DNA of 64,000 nucleotides, from positions 2,286,501 through 2,350,500 of the forward strand of contig CP012820.1 in assembly GCA_001936135.1 (NCBI GenBank), in the 5' to 3' direction. The notes beneath the pieces were generated by a model. It was not told where the DNA came from. It ran no database searches and saw only the letters and a program-made list of their open reading frames with translations. Of the stretch, positions 1-10,866 are shown in pieces (the first letter of the stretch is position 1; each line of letters opens with the position of its first letter). The position numbers were made by a program, and so were the translations under genes. Source of the DNA: Saccharomycopsis fibuligera x Saccharomycopsis cf. fibuligera. Taxonomy: Eukaryota; Ascomycota; Saccharomycetes; Ascoideales; Saccharomycopsidaceae.

Positions 1-1
1 C

Positions 2-3000
2 TAATTCATTCAAAGCTTCCCAACCGTATTTTACCAACTGATCATCATCATCGTCCAATGCTTCAATACATCTTTGCACAACATCAGCAGTGTATATGGA
101 ATAATCTAAAGTGGTTTGCGAGAAGAAAACAGATAAATGCTCAAACATAATCAAAACCTTCTTTTTGTTTTCATTCTTCAATAACGCCAAGATTTGTTGC
201 ATCAATGGGTGACAACCTTCATCATCAGTAACAGACAACAAAACTTTTATGAAAGCTTTAGATACTTGCTTTCTAGTAGTATCTTCTGCACTAGAGAAGC
301 CAGCCAAACAATCGAGAATAGAATTGATAATATTTGACAAATGTCTGTACAAAATTTGTCCAGCAACCTCTGCCAAAGCACCAAGAGCACTTGCCTTTGA
401 TGCATCTATTGGTGGAGACAATAACGATGGAATCAAAATTGGGAAAATTTCATCTGATTTGTTAAACATAATCTCTCTCAAAGCCTTGATAGCATTTTCA
501 GACTCAGTTTCAGAGTCCAAAAGTCTCAACAAGTGAGGAATAATGCCATCAATTGCTGGTTTACCAATGGCTTCTAACAAGCCATCAAATGCTTGACCAG
601 CAGCCTCACGAACGTTCTCATTGGAATCAATAATAGCATCACTAACAATCTTGATAAAGACATCTTGGTGCTCAATAATGTTACTTTCCATTGTGGATGC
701 CATGATTTCTCTCAACGCAATACAGATACCTTGTTTAGCATCAGCATCTCCAGAGATCATAATTTCTTCGGAAGTTGGTAATAACTGGTTCAAAACAGAA
801 GGACCAATACGACGAACCAAGTCACCCAAAGCAGTAGCACTGATTCTTCTTTGAGATTCATCAGAACTTGCCAACCGGTGAATGATAATGGTGGCCAAAG
901 TTGGCAAGATTTCTTTAACGGTACGTGGAGTGTTGGAAACAAGTGGATTCCAAATTTCAATTGCTGCATTACGAACAGTACCAGCGGTATCAGAACGACA
1001 AATGAACAACAACGACAAGACTCTGTCACGACGCTCTTGACCCAAGATTTCAACAAGTTTAGCATTGGCAGCAGTGTTTTCAGTCAAGTAAACAGTTTCC
1101 AATTGTTCGTCATGCTCAGTTAGTTCACCGTTAACATCAATAGATTTCTGGGAAATACCAGCAAGTTGGAACAATAAGTCACCAGTCAACTTAACAGACG
1201 ATAATCTAATACGGTAATTGACATTAGATAAGCCATTTTCTAATTCTGGCAAGAACAAATCAACCGCCTTATTTGCATAGTTAGAAACAACTAACTTACC
1301 AGCTCTAATGGCAATATCATTAACAGTATCATCTTCATCTGCCAAACCAGACAAGATTGGTGGAAGAATTCTGGAAATGTAAGGAGCGAACTGATTACTG
1401 AAGCATACTGGAAGATACAATAACAATGGCATGTAACCAGCTCTGACATAAGCACGTTTATGAGAAGCACCAGCCAAAATAGTTGGCATAGTTTCTTCCA
1501 ATTTAGAAACGCCAAGACCAGACAAGACTTCAGCCAATGCTTGAGCAGAACCAAGTCTGTCACCTTCCTTAGCATCATCACTCAAAGTAGACAACAATTT
1601 ATCAATAAGGCCAGGGAAGTGTTCTTCACCCAATTTTTCAACAAGAGAACCCAAAGCTCTAGCAGCAGTGGCTCTTGTAGTAGGAACAGGATCAACCATT
1701 GCAATCTCTAATTCGGAAACCAAATTATGCAAGTAAGGAACCAAGTCTTTACTATCAACCAAAATAGACATATTACCAACAATTTGACATGATTTTCTCT
1801 TGGTATTGGCGGAACGATCTAACATACCTCTGTGTATAACGTGAATGATTAGGGCTAATGATGGACCATCAATATAATGGACGAATTGGGTCTTGATTAA
1901 TGCGTCAAGAGCTTCTTCAGTATATTTGGTTGGGTCACCAATTGCCTTAATCAAGATAGGAACAGACTTTTGAATTTCAGGATTACGAATAACTTCACCA
2001 AATCTTTTCAAAGCTTGATCTGCAGCTTTACGCACCTCTTTATGAGTATCGTTCAAGACACCAACAATTTCCGGAACGATAGTAGACAAAGAGGCTGACA
2101 ACTGCGTTGGATCTAAGTAAGCCATAGAACCCAACAATTCAACCGAACCTTTCTTAGATCTCCAAGCAATTTCATCTAAGTTCTCGATTGCCAAAGGAAT
2201 CAACTTTTTGACACCAAAAGGCGTAGTATGCTTCATAATAACTTGGGCAGCAAGGTCAGTAGAAGCTCTCACTTCTGGAACCTGATCACCCAAACTTTTC
2301 AAAATCAATGGAATAATCTCAATAACGTATGGTTCAAACAAACTTCCTAAACTTTTAGACAAACATTCAAAGGCAATAGAAGCAGCTTCTCTTTTCTTTG
2401 GATCTCTTTTATCTTCAGCAGCTTCGGAAAGATTACGAATGATGTCATAATCAGCTAACGCTCTAATACCAGCACCTTTAACCAAACCCGAGATACCATA
2501 AGCAGCACCTCTTCTTTGAGACATGGTTTTACCATTGAAAAGTTTGACAAAAAGTTGATCAAAGTATTCGCTTAACTTGCTTTCGAAAAGCTTGACCAAT
2601 GGTGCAATATATTCTGAAACAGTATATTGAACATCTTCAGATGGGGAGTCCAAAGCCTTAATTAATTGATCAACAATTTTAATCAATTTTGCATCATTAG
2701 AATTCAAATGTCTTGCCAATGCGCCGTAAAGTATAACTGTACTCTGCTTGATTTTGTCCTGCTTCTTATTTTTCAAATCTCTTTCATTGAGACACTGTTC
2801 GAACACTGGAATCAATTCTTGAACTAAGTTTAAACCATGTAAAGTAATAACTTCCACACCAGCATCCTGCAATTCTTGTTGAACTTCTGGATTAGGATCA
2901 CCCAAAAATTTCTCATTATTGATTAACTTTTGAAAAAAAGTTAAAATTGCATCTGCATTAAATAATGGAGCAAGTTCTTTAAAAGCCAAAGCAATACCAC

Positions 3001-6000
3001 TACGGATTTCCCATTTATCTTTTTGTTGTTCAGAAGTCTTAATAATCAAACCGTATTCATCGTAAATTGGTGGTGGTGGTTTAGACTTTTCATCCAAAAG
3101 ATCAATGAGCTTGTGAAAAATATTGTTAAACAAGTCTTCCTCATGTTCACCTTTGATTTTAACACTTTGACCAATTGACCTGGCAACAGAGATTCTTAAT
3201 CCAGTATCTTCATTATCCAAGTAATTTAACAAGTTGAAGATCATCTCATTAGTAAGTTCCAATTTATTTTCTTCCCAAATAGAGACCGCAAGCTCTGCGT
3301 TACTGGCATCATTATCGAAACAGGAGATCCACAACTCAATGTAGTCAACTGGAGTCAAATCATCCAAAATGAATTCTTCGTCAACTTGTTCCAAAATGGC
3401 ACTTCTAACAAACTTGTTTGATGACAAAAGGTTACTGAGCAAATCTCCCAAATCCTTGTTAGACACATTATTTGAAATGTTTTGGCACAAAGAGTTGAAA
3501 CAATCCTTTGAAACTTTAGACTTACTTGGAATTTCCATCAATTTAATAAGGGCTCTTAATATTGGCTCTCTTGGAATCTTGTCATCTTCAAAAATTTCAG
3601 CATGATTTGAAACAATATCAATAGCCAATAATAATTGCTCTTCATCTTGATCTTCTTCAACAAATTCAGCTTTGACAGTATTGACAATATTGGCAGAAGA
3701 TTTCAGCAATATTTCCGCATTTTTATGAAGAATTTCAATCAACAATGGCAAAATGTAAATCAAACCGAATGTATCAAGAGGTTTGTTGTCGCTTAAAAAT
3801 TTGATTTTGAACAATACTCTTGAAATCAAATCAGTCAAGTTTTCTTGTAAAAAGTTTTGTGGAATGCCTCTAACATCAAAAAGTCTTAAAACAGCAACAC
3901 CAACAGCCACTTTAACCAAGTCCAAAGAAGGATTTTCGTAGACTAAAATATTAGAAGCGTTCAAAAAAGTTTCAATTGCTGAATGTCCCAAAAGATCAGA
4001 AGAGTTGTCTTGGTGAATAACAGTCAAAAGTAGATTGATAGCATCAGCAAGCCAGTACTTGTAACCATTATCTAATTTAACTTTAAGGTCAGTAGCTAAT
4101 GCACTAATAATTCTAACGCTTCTATTAAACAGCAAGTAAATAGACTGGATATTCTTTCTAATATCCGATTCTTTAGCCAATTGCTTGTTCACTAATTCAT
4201 GCTCTTCTTTACTTAGCTTTTTAGTTGATTTACCCTTTTTAGCTTCTATTTCCTTTTTAATACTTTCTTCCCATTTTCTAGTTTCATAGTCTTTGGTGTT
4301 CTTATTTTCAGCATATTTTGCTTTTGAAGAGTTATCCAAAGGATCGTTTACAAGTTCACCTTCAGGTGCTCTCCAAATAGCCACTGACAGTTCATTTATG
4401 GAATTTAATTTCTGCAAATCCAAATCCTTTTTGATCAATTCATCAATGGCAACGCCAATCAAGTCTGGCTGAATGAATGCCACTTTAGCAATTGATTTGA
4501 CAATAGCATCATAAAGATCACTCTTGACGTCAGATATTTGTAGCAATTTTTCAGTGGCATCATTAAAAAATTCTATCCCATAATCTTGTACAAGATCACC
4601 TGGATTCAAATTAGATTTCTGTACTAAACCAACCCACCCATTTTTTATGTTGGCAAAATCTCTATAATGGGAAATGATTAGCAAATCAATTAAAGTTTTT
4701 GCAAGAGCATCAGAGTCTTTTGGTTTTTGATAGTTTGCACGGTTCAATGATAATCCACAAGTAATGGAGTACAAGAGCTGTCTCGTGTACTTGAAATTCA
4801 AATCAAGTTTCGTTACGTCTTCAGTATCAATGTTTAACAAGATTTGGTACAAACTCTTGGTAATCAATTCTCCAGCTAATTTTTGATTAACAAATGAGAA
4901 GTTGTTCAACTTTATGAGCGTATCTTGATTTAATGAAAAGTGGAAGTGTTTAGTCAAAGCAGCGTAGATCAAAGATATTCCAAATTGGAGACTAAGTTCT
5001 TCCTTAGCAATCAAAATAGGATCATCGATAACAGCAAACAATGCATTGATAAACCATTGCTTTTCTGAATCAGCGGTCAATTTCAAGAAAAATTTAGAAT
5101 TTGTCAAGATGAAGCTTGAATTTTCAACCAACTTGGTAGTAAAGTTTTCAACTTTGAATTTGTCTGCCACACCAGTACTACTTGTATTCAAAACTTTTGA
5201 GGAAATGGACGTTATAACATAACCAATAATAGTGGAAACTTTTAAAGGGTTGGCAATCAAATCCTTAAAGTTGACAACAAAGGAGACAAAGACATCGTCC
5301 AAAAATTTTTCCAAATGGGCGAGATTAGTATTCTCATTGGAAAAATATGGAATTAAGTGATTGCCGAGACTTGAAAACCAATACTTTCTCAATTGCTGCT
5401 TTTTGTCATTTAAACCATTGTTAATAATTTTGACAAGAGCTTCATACTTTTTGATGTCATCTTGACTCAACAACAAAGATTGGAAGAAAACCTTGAAGAA
5501 AGAATTCAAAAATCCATCCAATAAAACTTCATTTTGATCTTTGGTGACAAAGACTGAAAGGTCATCGAGAAGCTTGTCCGACACTGGCGAATTGGCTTGG
5601 AAATTAACAAAGCCCAAAAGTTTGATATAACCGAGCTTATAGTCGGCGTTGGAAGTTGATTTTAATGATTTAAAAGATTCTTCCATTATTTTGATAGAAA
5701 CCGAAAGATCCAAAGTACCATTCGCTTTGGTCAAGATAGTCTTGAGAGATTTCAAAGAGTTCAATCTGATTGATTCAGTTGAAGATTTGAGATTAGAAAG
5801 GAGAGAAGTGAAGAGTTTGGTAAAGTTGGAATCTTTGGCAATTAATAAACCGTAAGTTATATTTAGGTTATCTAGCAAATCTACTAGTATGTGGTTTACT
5901 ATAAACTCGTTGGATCTTAGAAGAGATTTTTCAAGGTCAGTTAAAAATTTGCTGGATAAAATGTCATCAGTGAGATATTTGAATAAAAAGTATTTGTTGA

Positions 6001-6763
6001 AGTGAGGTAACCAAGACAATTGATCAACGACCACTTTTGTGTTTTTGTTCAAAAGAACATTATTGAGGTAGTAGTTAATGATATCCGCCGGGTTCTCAAC
6101 GGAGTCTAACTTGGCCAACACCGATGCTAGGTCAAGGTAAGCGGACAATGACAAAGCCGACAAAGCCCTGTGGTAGCTTTGCAACTGTTTAGCATCCTTG
6201 GCTATTATATATTTTACTACCGTATAGTTCTCAAGAAACAACTCTTGCAAATGATATTTAGATGTTCTGGTTCTGGAGGTTTGTCTAACAGCGGTATAAT
6301 AGAAGGCAAGTCGACTGGATATTTCAAATTGGTAAACTATCAATTCGCTGAAGATTTCGCCTTTGAGATCTGAGCCAACGTATTGAGTTTGAAGATGGTT
6401 GACCCAGCTAAGCAAGACATTCAAGTCACTTGCAGCAATGGACTGGTTTGGCTTTGCAACATCAACAACGGTCTTGATGTATTTGAGAATGTTGGATACG
6501 TTGTGGCTAATATCTTTTGCAACCACCAAGTCAATCAATGCTATCACTTTCAGTTTCAAAGACCTGTCTGTGTACTGGTTGTATGACTTTAAGAGAGTCA
6601 ATAGGATCGAATTTTGTCTGTGCTGATCGGTAGTGTTGTCAACGATCACATTGTGCAAATGGTCAAGAGTTTTGCGCTGGGATTCCAAGGGAGAAGTGTA
6701 CAAGAGCTGGAATAGGTTGTGCTCAAGCTCCTCCCAAGAAAGGTCAGTAATATCTTGTGACAT
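2..6763 (-). CDS. GCN1: Gcn1, HEAT-repeat activator of the Gcn2 kinase (3' end beyond the window)
   Basis: Open from an ATG at 6763 to the left edge: 2254 codons without a stop. The family is about 2,670 residues long, so the last 400 or so are missing. The protein begins MSQDITDLSWEELEHNL and is helical HEAT-type sequence throughout. A conserved stretch, RRGAAYGISGLVKGAG, near residue 1412 belongs to the segment resembling the HEAT domain of elongation factor eEF3. The region expected to bind the RWD domain of Gcn2 should lie near the visible 3' end. In known yeasts Gcn1 binds ribosomes with Gcn20 and passes the uncharged-tRNA signal to Gcn2, which phosphorylates eIF2alpha. CTG codons are nearly absent; one is visible near residue 71. 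It diverges from CBC2. Confidence 0.93.
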   Translation of the reverse strand, partial: MSQDITDLSWEELEHNLFQLLYTSPLESQRKTLDHLHNVIVDNTTDQHRQNSILLTLLKSYNQYTDRSLKLKVIALIDLVVAKDISHNVSNILKYIKTVVDVAKPNQSIAASDLNVLLSWVNHLQTQYVGSDLKGEIFSELIVYQFEISSRLAFYYTAVRQTSRTRTSKYHLQELFLENYTVVKYIIAKDAKQLQSYHRALSALSLSAYLDLASVLAKLDSVENPADIINYYLNNVLLNKNTKVVVDQLSWLPHFNKYFLFKYLTDDILSSKFLTDLEKSLLRSNEFIVNHILVDLLDNLNITYGLLIAKDSNFTKLFTSLLSNLKSSTESIRLNSLKSLKTILTKANGTLDLSVSIKIMEESFKSLKSTSNADYKLGYIKLLGFVNFQANSPVSDKLLDDLSVFVTKDQNEVLLDGFLNSFFKVFFQSLLLSQDDIKKYEALVKIINNGLNDKKQQLRKYWFSSLGNHLIPYFSNENTNLAHLEKFLDDVFVSFVVNFKDLIANPLKVSTIIGYVITSISSKVLNTSSTGVADKFKVENFTTKLVENSSFILTNSKFFLKLTADSEKQWFINALFAVIDDPILIAKEELSLQFGISLIYAALTKHFHFSLNQDTLIKLNNFSFVNQKLAGELITKSLYQILLNIDTEDVTKLDLNFKYTRQLLYSITCGLSLNRANYQKPKDSDALAKTLIDLLIISHYRDFANIKNGWVGLVQKSNLNPGDLVQDYGIEFFNDATEKLLQISDVKSDLYDAIVKSIAKVAFIQPDLIGVAIDELIKKDLDLQKLNSINELSVAIWRAPEGELVNDPLDNSSKAKYAENKNTKDYETRKWEESIKKEIEAKKGKSTKKLSKEEHELVNKQLAKESDIRKNIQSIYLLFNRSVRIISALATDLKVKLDNGYKYWLADAINLLLTVIHQDNSSDLLGHSAIETFLNASNILVYENPSLDLVKVAVGVAVLRLFDVRGIPQNFLQENLTDLISRVLFKIKFLSDNKPLDTFGLIYILPLLIEILHKNAEILLKSSANIVNTVKAEFVEEDQDEEQLLLAIDIVSNHAEIFEDDKIPREPILRALIKLMEIPSKSKVSKDCFNSLCQNISNNVSNKDLGDLLSNLLSSNKFVRSAILEQVDEEFILDDLTPVDYIELWISCFDNDASNAELAVSIWEENKLELTNEMIFNLLNYLDNEDTGLRISVARSIGQSVKIKGEHEEDLFNNIFHKLIDLLDEKSKPPPPIYDEYGLIIKTSEQQKDKWEIRSGIALAFKELAPLFNADAILTFFQKLINNEKFLGDPNPEVQQELQDAGVEVITLHGLNLVQELIPVFEQCLNERDLKNKKQDKIKQSTVILYGALARHLNSNDAKLIKIVDQLIKALDSPSEDVQYTVSEYIAPLVKLFESKLSEYFDQLFVKLFNGKTMSQRRGAAYGISGLVKGAGIRALADYDIIRNLSEAAEDKRDPKKREAASIAFECLSKSLGSLFEPYVIEIIPLILKSLGDQVPEVRASTDLAAQVIMKHTTPFGVKKLIPLAIENLDEIAWRSKKGSVELLGSMAYLDPTQLSASLSTIVPEIVGVLNDTHKEVRKAADQALKRFGEVIRNPEIQKSVPILIKAIGDPTKYTEEALDALIKTQFVHYIDGPSLALIIHVIHRGMLDRSANTKRKSCQIVGNMSILVDSKDLVPYLHNLVSELEIAMVDPVPTTRATAARALGSLVEKLGEEHFPGLIDKLLSTLSDDAKEGDRLGSAQALAEVLSGLGVSKLEETMPTILAGASHKRAYVRAGYMPLLLYLPVCFSNQFAPYISRILPPILSGLADEDDTVNDIAIRAGKLVVSNYANKAVDLFLPELENGLSNVNYRIRLSSVKLTGDLLFQLAGISQKSIDVNGELTEHDEQLETVYLTENTAANAKLVEILGQERRDRVLSLLFICRSDTAGTVRNAAIEIWNPLVSNTPRTVKEILPTLATIIIHRLASSDESQRRISATALGDLVRRIGPSVLNQLLPTSEEIMISGDADAKQGICIALREIMASTMESNIIEHQDVFIKIVSDAIIDSNENVREAAGQAFDGLLEAIGKPAIDGIIPHLLRLLDSETESENAIKALREIMFNKSDEIFPILIPSLLSPPIDASKASALGALAEVAGQILYRHLSNIINSILDCLAGFSSAEDTTRKQVSKAFIKVLLSVTDDEGCHPLMQQILALLKNENKKKVLIMFEHLSVFFSQTTLDYSIYTADVVQRCIEALDDDDDQLVKYGWEALNEL

Positions 6764-6971
6764 TATTGACGGTTGCTCTTGGTAAAACCGGAATTGTCGA
6801 GAGAAGAGGAATGGAATAAACGCCGACAGCTCAAAAGGCGGTTTTGGCTGTCGGAGACTACAAGATAATGAAAATTTTTATATACTGGAATGGCGGCTGT
6901 TGACAGAGGTAGATTACGTAATCGTCGAAGAGAAAAAACAGAAGCGAAAACAAAGTGAGCCAAAAACAACA
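6764..6971. promoter_or_regulatory. GCN1/CBC2 divergent promoter
   Basis: About 200 bp separates the GCN1 start from the first ATG of the CBC2 leader. It contains a TATA-like stretch (ttttatatact, near 6877-6887) that could serve either gene. I see no Gcn4-type TGACTCA site. Confidence 0.5.
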
Positions 6972-7076
6972 ATGATTACTATTATTCTATGCAATACTAT
7001 AGTGCGCTACTACTGCCATTGCTGTCCACTATTACCACCATTGACACTGCTAGCACAGTCACCAAAGCCAGCATGA
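6972..7076 (+). promoter_or_regulatory. uORF of 34 codons whose stop overlaps the CBC2 start (ATGA)
   Basis: An ATG at 6972 with A at -3 opens a 34-codon frame (MITIILCNT...) that ends in TGA at 7074-7076. The presumed CBC2 ATG is 7073-7075, so stop and start share the tetranucleotide ATGA. A second ATG at 6989 lies inside the uORF, in the CBC2 frame, and has weaker context (T at -3). Translation of CBC2 should therefore depend on leaky scanning or on termination-reinitiation. The overlap is read directly from the sequence; its function is inferred. Confidence 0.55.
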
Positions 7077-7681
7077 GTGTTATTGAGGAATTGGAAAAAC
7101 ACGACTTTCTGTTTTCGGGGGCCAGACTCGATAAGCCGTCGTTCTACTTGATGAAGAAGGCCAAGCGCTCTGCTGCTGGGTTGCAAGACTTGGAGAAGTC
7201 GATCAAGTCGTCGACAATATACGTGGGAAACTTGTCGTTTTTTACTACCGAGGAGCAGATCTACGAACTCTTCAACAAATGCGGCGAGATCAGACAGATT
7301 ATCATGGGGTTGGACCGGTTCCAAAAGACGCCCTGCGGCTTCTGCTTTGTGATATACGAAACGAGGCAGATGGCGTTGAACTGCGTCAAGTACTTAACGG
7401 GTAGCAAACTCGACAACCAGGCCTTGGAGATCGATGTCGACCCTGGCTTTGAGGAAGGACGTCAGTTTGGCCGCGGCAAGAGCGGCGGACAGGTGAAGGA
7501 CGAGTACTTTGCTCCCACCACGTACGACGGCTTTGGGGGCTTCAATCCTGGGTTTGGGTTCCAGCCAGAGCCTGAGCAGGGGTTCCGCCCGGGAGAACGC
7601 CGCTACCGCGGAGAGGCTGACAGTTACGTGCCGGGTCAGGAGCAGGCAGAGCCAGAGCCGGAGCCAGAGCCACAGCAGTGA
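7073..7681 (+). CDS. CBC2: Cbc2 (CBP20), small subunit of the nuclear cap-binding complex
   Basis: 202 residues from the ATG at 7073. One RRM spans about residues 47-127, with RNP2 IYVGNL at 49-54 and RNP1 CGFCFVIY at 88-95. It is followed by the family signature [19 protein letters not shown]. With Cbc1/CBP80 this protein binds the m7G cap of nascent mRNA and acts in splicing, export and RNA quality control. The tail is Gly/Phe-rich and then Glu-Pro-rich ([10 protein letters not shown]). I chose 7073 because the conserved part begins there. An in-frame ATG at 6989 would add 28 residues ([12 protein letters not shown]...) that do not resemble the family. The leader carries an overlapping uORF. 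Leu codons avoid CTG. Confidence 0.92.
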   Translation: MSVIEELEKHDFLFSGARLDKPSFYLMKKAKRSAAGLQDLEKSIKSSTIYVGNLSFFTTEEQIYELFNKCGEIRQIIMGLDRFQKTPCGFCFVIYETRQMALNCVKYLTGSKLDNQALEIDVDPGFEEGRQFGRGKSGGQVKDEYFAPTTYDGFGGFNPGFGFQPEPEQGFRPGERRYRGEADSYVPGQEQAEPEPEPEPQQ

Positions 7682-7989
7682 GTGGGGCATGTTAAATAGG
7701 GTCGATTAATACACAGATGGAGTGTGTTTTGTTTGCAGATGTTGTATTTTGTAGAACGGTTATGGCGTAGCTGTATAGAGAGCAAGAGAATAATTTAGCG
7801 AATAGCCATGGTCAGGGCCCCCAACGCAGGCCAGAAAATAGCGCAGAGACACAAGTGAGAAGGTCACACTGAGAAAACGAAAATCTTGCGAAGACCTCAA
7901 CGGTGCTGCCCATCTTGACGCCATCAGCCGTTGCAAACAGGCGCTACGCCAGATATTCATCCGCACCATATAATAGCCCTTACCCAACC
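7682..7989. other. Intergenic: CBC2 3' region and promoter of the Zn2Cys6 gene
   Basis: 308 bp with no gene. The reading frame of the downstream regulator is open back to about 7903 but holds no ATG before 7990, so I treat this stretch as promoter and leader. Confidence 0.6.
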
Positions 7990-10506
7990 ATGATCGAAGG
8001 CGGGAACATCTTGTTGGAGAACGGCGGGGTCCTCAAGGTCCAGCCAGTAAGACAGAGAAAGATCTACTCCTGCATCGCATGCCACAGCAAAAAGATCAAG
8101 TGCTCCAAAGACCATCCCACTTGTCTGAGATGTGCCAAAATAGGCATCGAGTGCCGGTACTACATCAACGAGAGAGTCAGTCGCAGAGCCAGTCCTAGTG
8201 AGCCTGGGAGCAAAGTTGTCAAACTCAGAGGCAAGAAAGCTGCCTCCGATAAAACCGCCGTGGACAAAACCGCCGTGGACAAAACCGCGAATTCCAAAAT
8301 AAAAGGTCGTTCCGTGAAGCAGGATAAGATATCTAAAGCAGAAGAAAGAGATCATGCTGTGGCCGGGGCTGAGGAAGAAGTTCTCGAAGAAAATACTCCC
8401 CAAACATTCGAAGATGACCCAGTAATAAGCTCAAACAAAAGACAGGTCGGCGCCGATCCTGATGCTGCTTTATTCAGTCAAACTGCAATTCCTAGTCCTG
8501 CTTCTACTATCGAGCCCTCAGTAGATCAGGTCTCTACCAATACCAGCTCCAGTAATAATAGTGTTAACAGCAGCATAAGCACCTCTATCAAGCAAACATC
8601 AATATCCCCAACACTGAAAAAACTGCGGCTATTCAACCTCATCATCGATAGTATACCGGTCAAATCTCATTCTGATAATCTCCTCAAAATATACAAGGGC
8701 AAAGTACATTTCTTTATTCCTCTTTTGGATTTATCTGAGTTTGAAGGCCAATACCACTATTTCTGGGACTACTATTTGGCTCATCAGTTGCGCGGCAGCA
8801 GAGACCTTGAGTGGGTTGCCGCTATTTTCAATAATAAGCTTGATTTTTTCCTCACTTACTACACCATTTTGTTTGGTGCTGCAGTCAACGCGGACTCTAG
8901 TGATGATGAACTTCTCAAGTACAGCAAAATCATTCGCAAAATATTCAAATATTTGAAATTCCCTCGTCTGAGTGCCAATTATTCGCTCAAATATTTGCAG
9001 CTTTTTACCCTATATCAATCTTTAATACCAATACCTTCAGTTGTTGATGTGGCGTCCTTGATACGAACAGCACAGTTATTCAAGCTTGATCGCGATCCGG
9101 TGATTTACCACAAATTGGCTGATGTTGATCTAGTGCAATTCAAAAGAATCTTGTGGTGGCAGATTGTCTACTTAGATATGAGATCTTCACTTTTGAATAA
9201 CGTCTTGCCAATGATTTGCTTAAATGTGTTTGATACTTCTTTACCTAATGAACTTGATAGCAACAAAAACTTGCTAATTAATGTGGTGGTGATAAACTCC
9301 AAGTACAGATTTTGTGCTCTTATGAATGAAATCTTGAATTCTAATATCGACAATATACGGCAGAAAATAATGGATTTGCATGTACGCTGTAACGGTTCGA
9401 TATTAGCATTACAAGATCATTTAAAGAATAGTGTTTACTTGAGCGATGAGAGTACTAAGTTTTTAAACTTTGTTATTGCTGATTTGAAATTGATACCGGA
9501 TAAAGCATTGTTTTTACTTCACAAAAGGCTTTTCCAACAGTCTAGCTACATGTTTCCAATATCTACTAAATTGAATCGCTATCATGGCATTTATTTCAAT
9601 TATAATGATTTCAACATAGACACTAATAATATTAATGTAACTTTTTTACATTTGCTTATACAGTTCATTCACATTAATGATGATTTTGCTGATCATGTTT
9701 GCATCACTTGGTCAATGGAATCACATTTGATTATTCATTTAATAGTCATAATTTTATTCAACTTGATTATTGAGCTAAAAAGTTTAACCCATTCTGCATC
9801 TAATAACACTAATAATAACAATACCAACTTGAGCAGTACAATTATTGACTTTTTACGCAAAGATATTAAATTCAATTTACTCAACCATATACAGCCAATG
9901 TTGATAAAGCAGTTGCAAACTAAATGCCCTAAATTATCATTTTGGCAAAAATCAATTGTTTTGATCACTTCAATAAGTACAATTATCAAAATTTATCCGT
10001 TGAAATTTGTCAAAAATTATCAAGGAACTGTGGAAGATTTCATCAATATAAACAATTTGGATTCTTTTCAGAAAAATTTAGTAACGTTTATGGAACCATA
10101 TGCCAGTAATGATTTTGGTGCTTCTAGTCCTATCAGCCCAACTAACGCTCAACTGGGCGACACTAATAACCATAGCAATATTAATAGCCTTCAGAGCAAC
10201 AACAGCAATAATGACAATAGCGATAAGAGCAACCCTACCAATAACTCGGAGAACAAAAATGCAACATCTCCAAAACTGGCACTTGAAGACCCAAATACCA
10301 CTAGTTGTGCTGCTATTGCTCCAAGATCAATGACTGCGTTAGCGGCAGCAACAACAGTAGCAAGAATAGAAATGTTTGATTCGCCAATGGAAATTGCTAA
10401 TGATGATATTGGTGATCCAATGAATAGCGGAGAGCCCAGTAATGGTGGTTCAATTTTTGGCAACTCTTATGAAGATGATCTTCCAAGTATTATACCAGAT
10501 GGTGAC

Positions 10507-10539
<33 letters not shown>

Positions 10540-10866
10540 CAGCAGCAGCGCAGTCTGGATGCGGACGCGGATGTGGATGCAGATGCAGGCCCAGAAACGT
10601 CTCAAGTGTCAAGCCATCAAAATGGAAGTGGGAACAGCAACTATATGACTAATAATAACAACAGCAAGCAAAACAGCGAGCCTGTATTGGATGGTATTAA
10701 TGTTGAAGGGATAACGTACTTTGAAATTAAAAAACAAAAAATCTTTGAAGGAGCTTGTGAATCGGTGAATGATATTGATAACAAAGAGGACATAGACTTT
10801 GAAGTTTCCAATGAGTACATCGATCTGTTAATTATGGACTTACAAAAGTTGCTTAGTTACTTATAG
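7990..10866 (+). CDS. Zn2Cys6 (Gal4-type) transcription factor
   Basis: 958 residues. An N-terminal binuclear zinc cluster of spacing CX2CX6CX6CX2CX6C has cysteines at residues 28, 31, 38, 45, 48 and 55 (CIACHSKKIKC ... CLRCAKIGIEC). A basic, Ser/Lys-rich linker follows with three near-identical five-residue units (DKTAV). The middle (about 220-650) is helical and hydrophobic, as in the regulatory domain of fungal zinc-cluster factors (WDYYLAHQL, LWWQIVYLDMRSSL). The C-terminal third is Asn/Ser-rich with a 16-Gln run near residue 840 and an Asp-Ala repeat after it. It should bind DNA as a dimer at CGG-type half sites. I cannot assign an orthologue. The first ATG is 7990. Confidence 0.85.

Noticed and set aside
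7903-7989. N-terminal extension of the Zn2Cys6 protein
   Set aside because: The frame is open but begins with GTG, not ATG; the first ATG is 7990.
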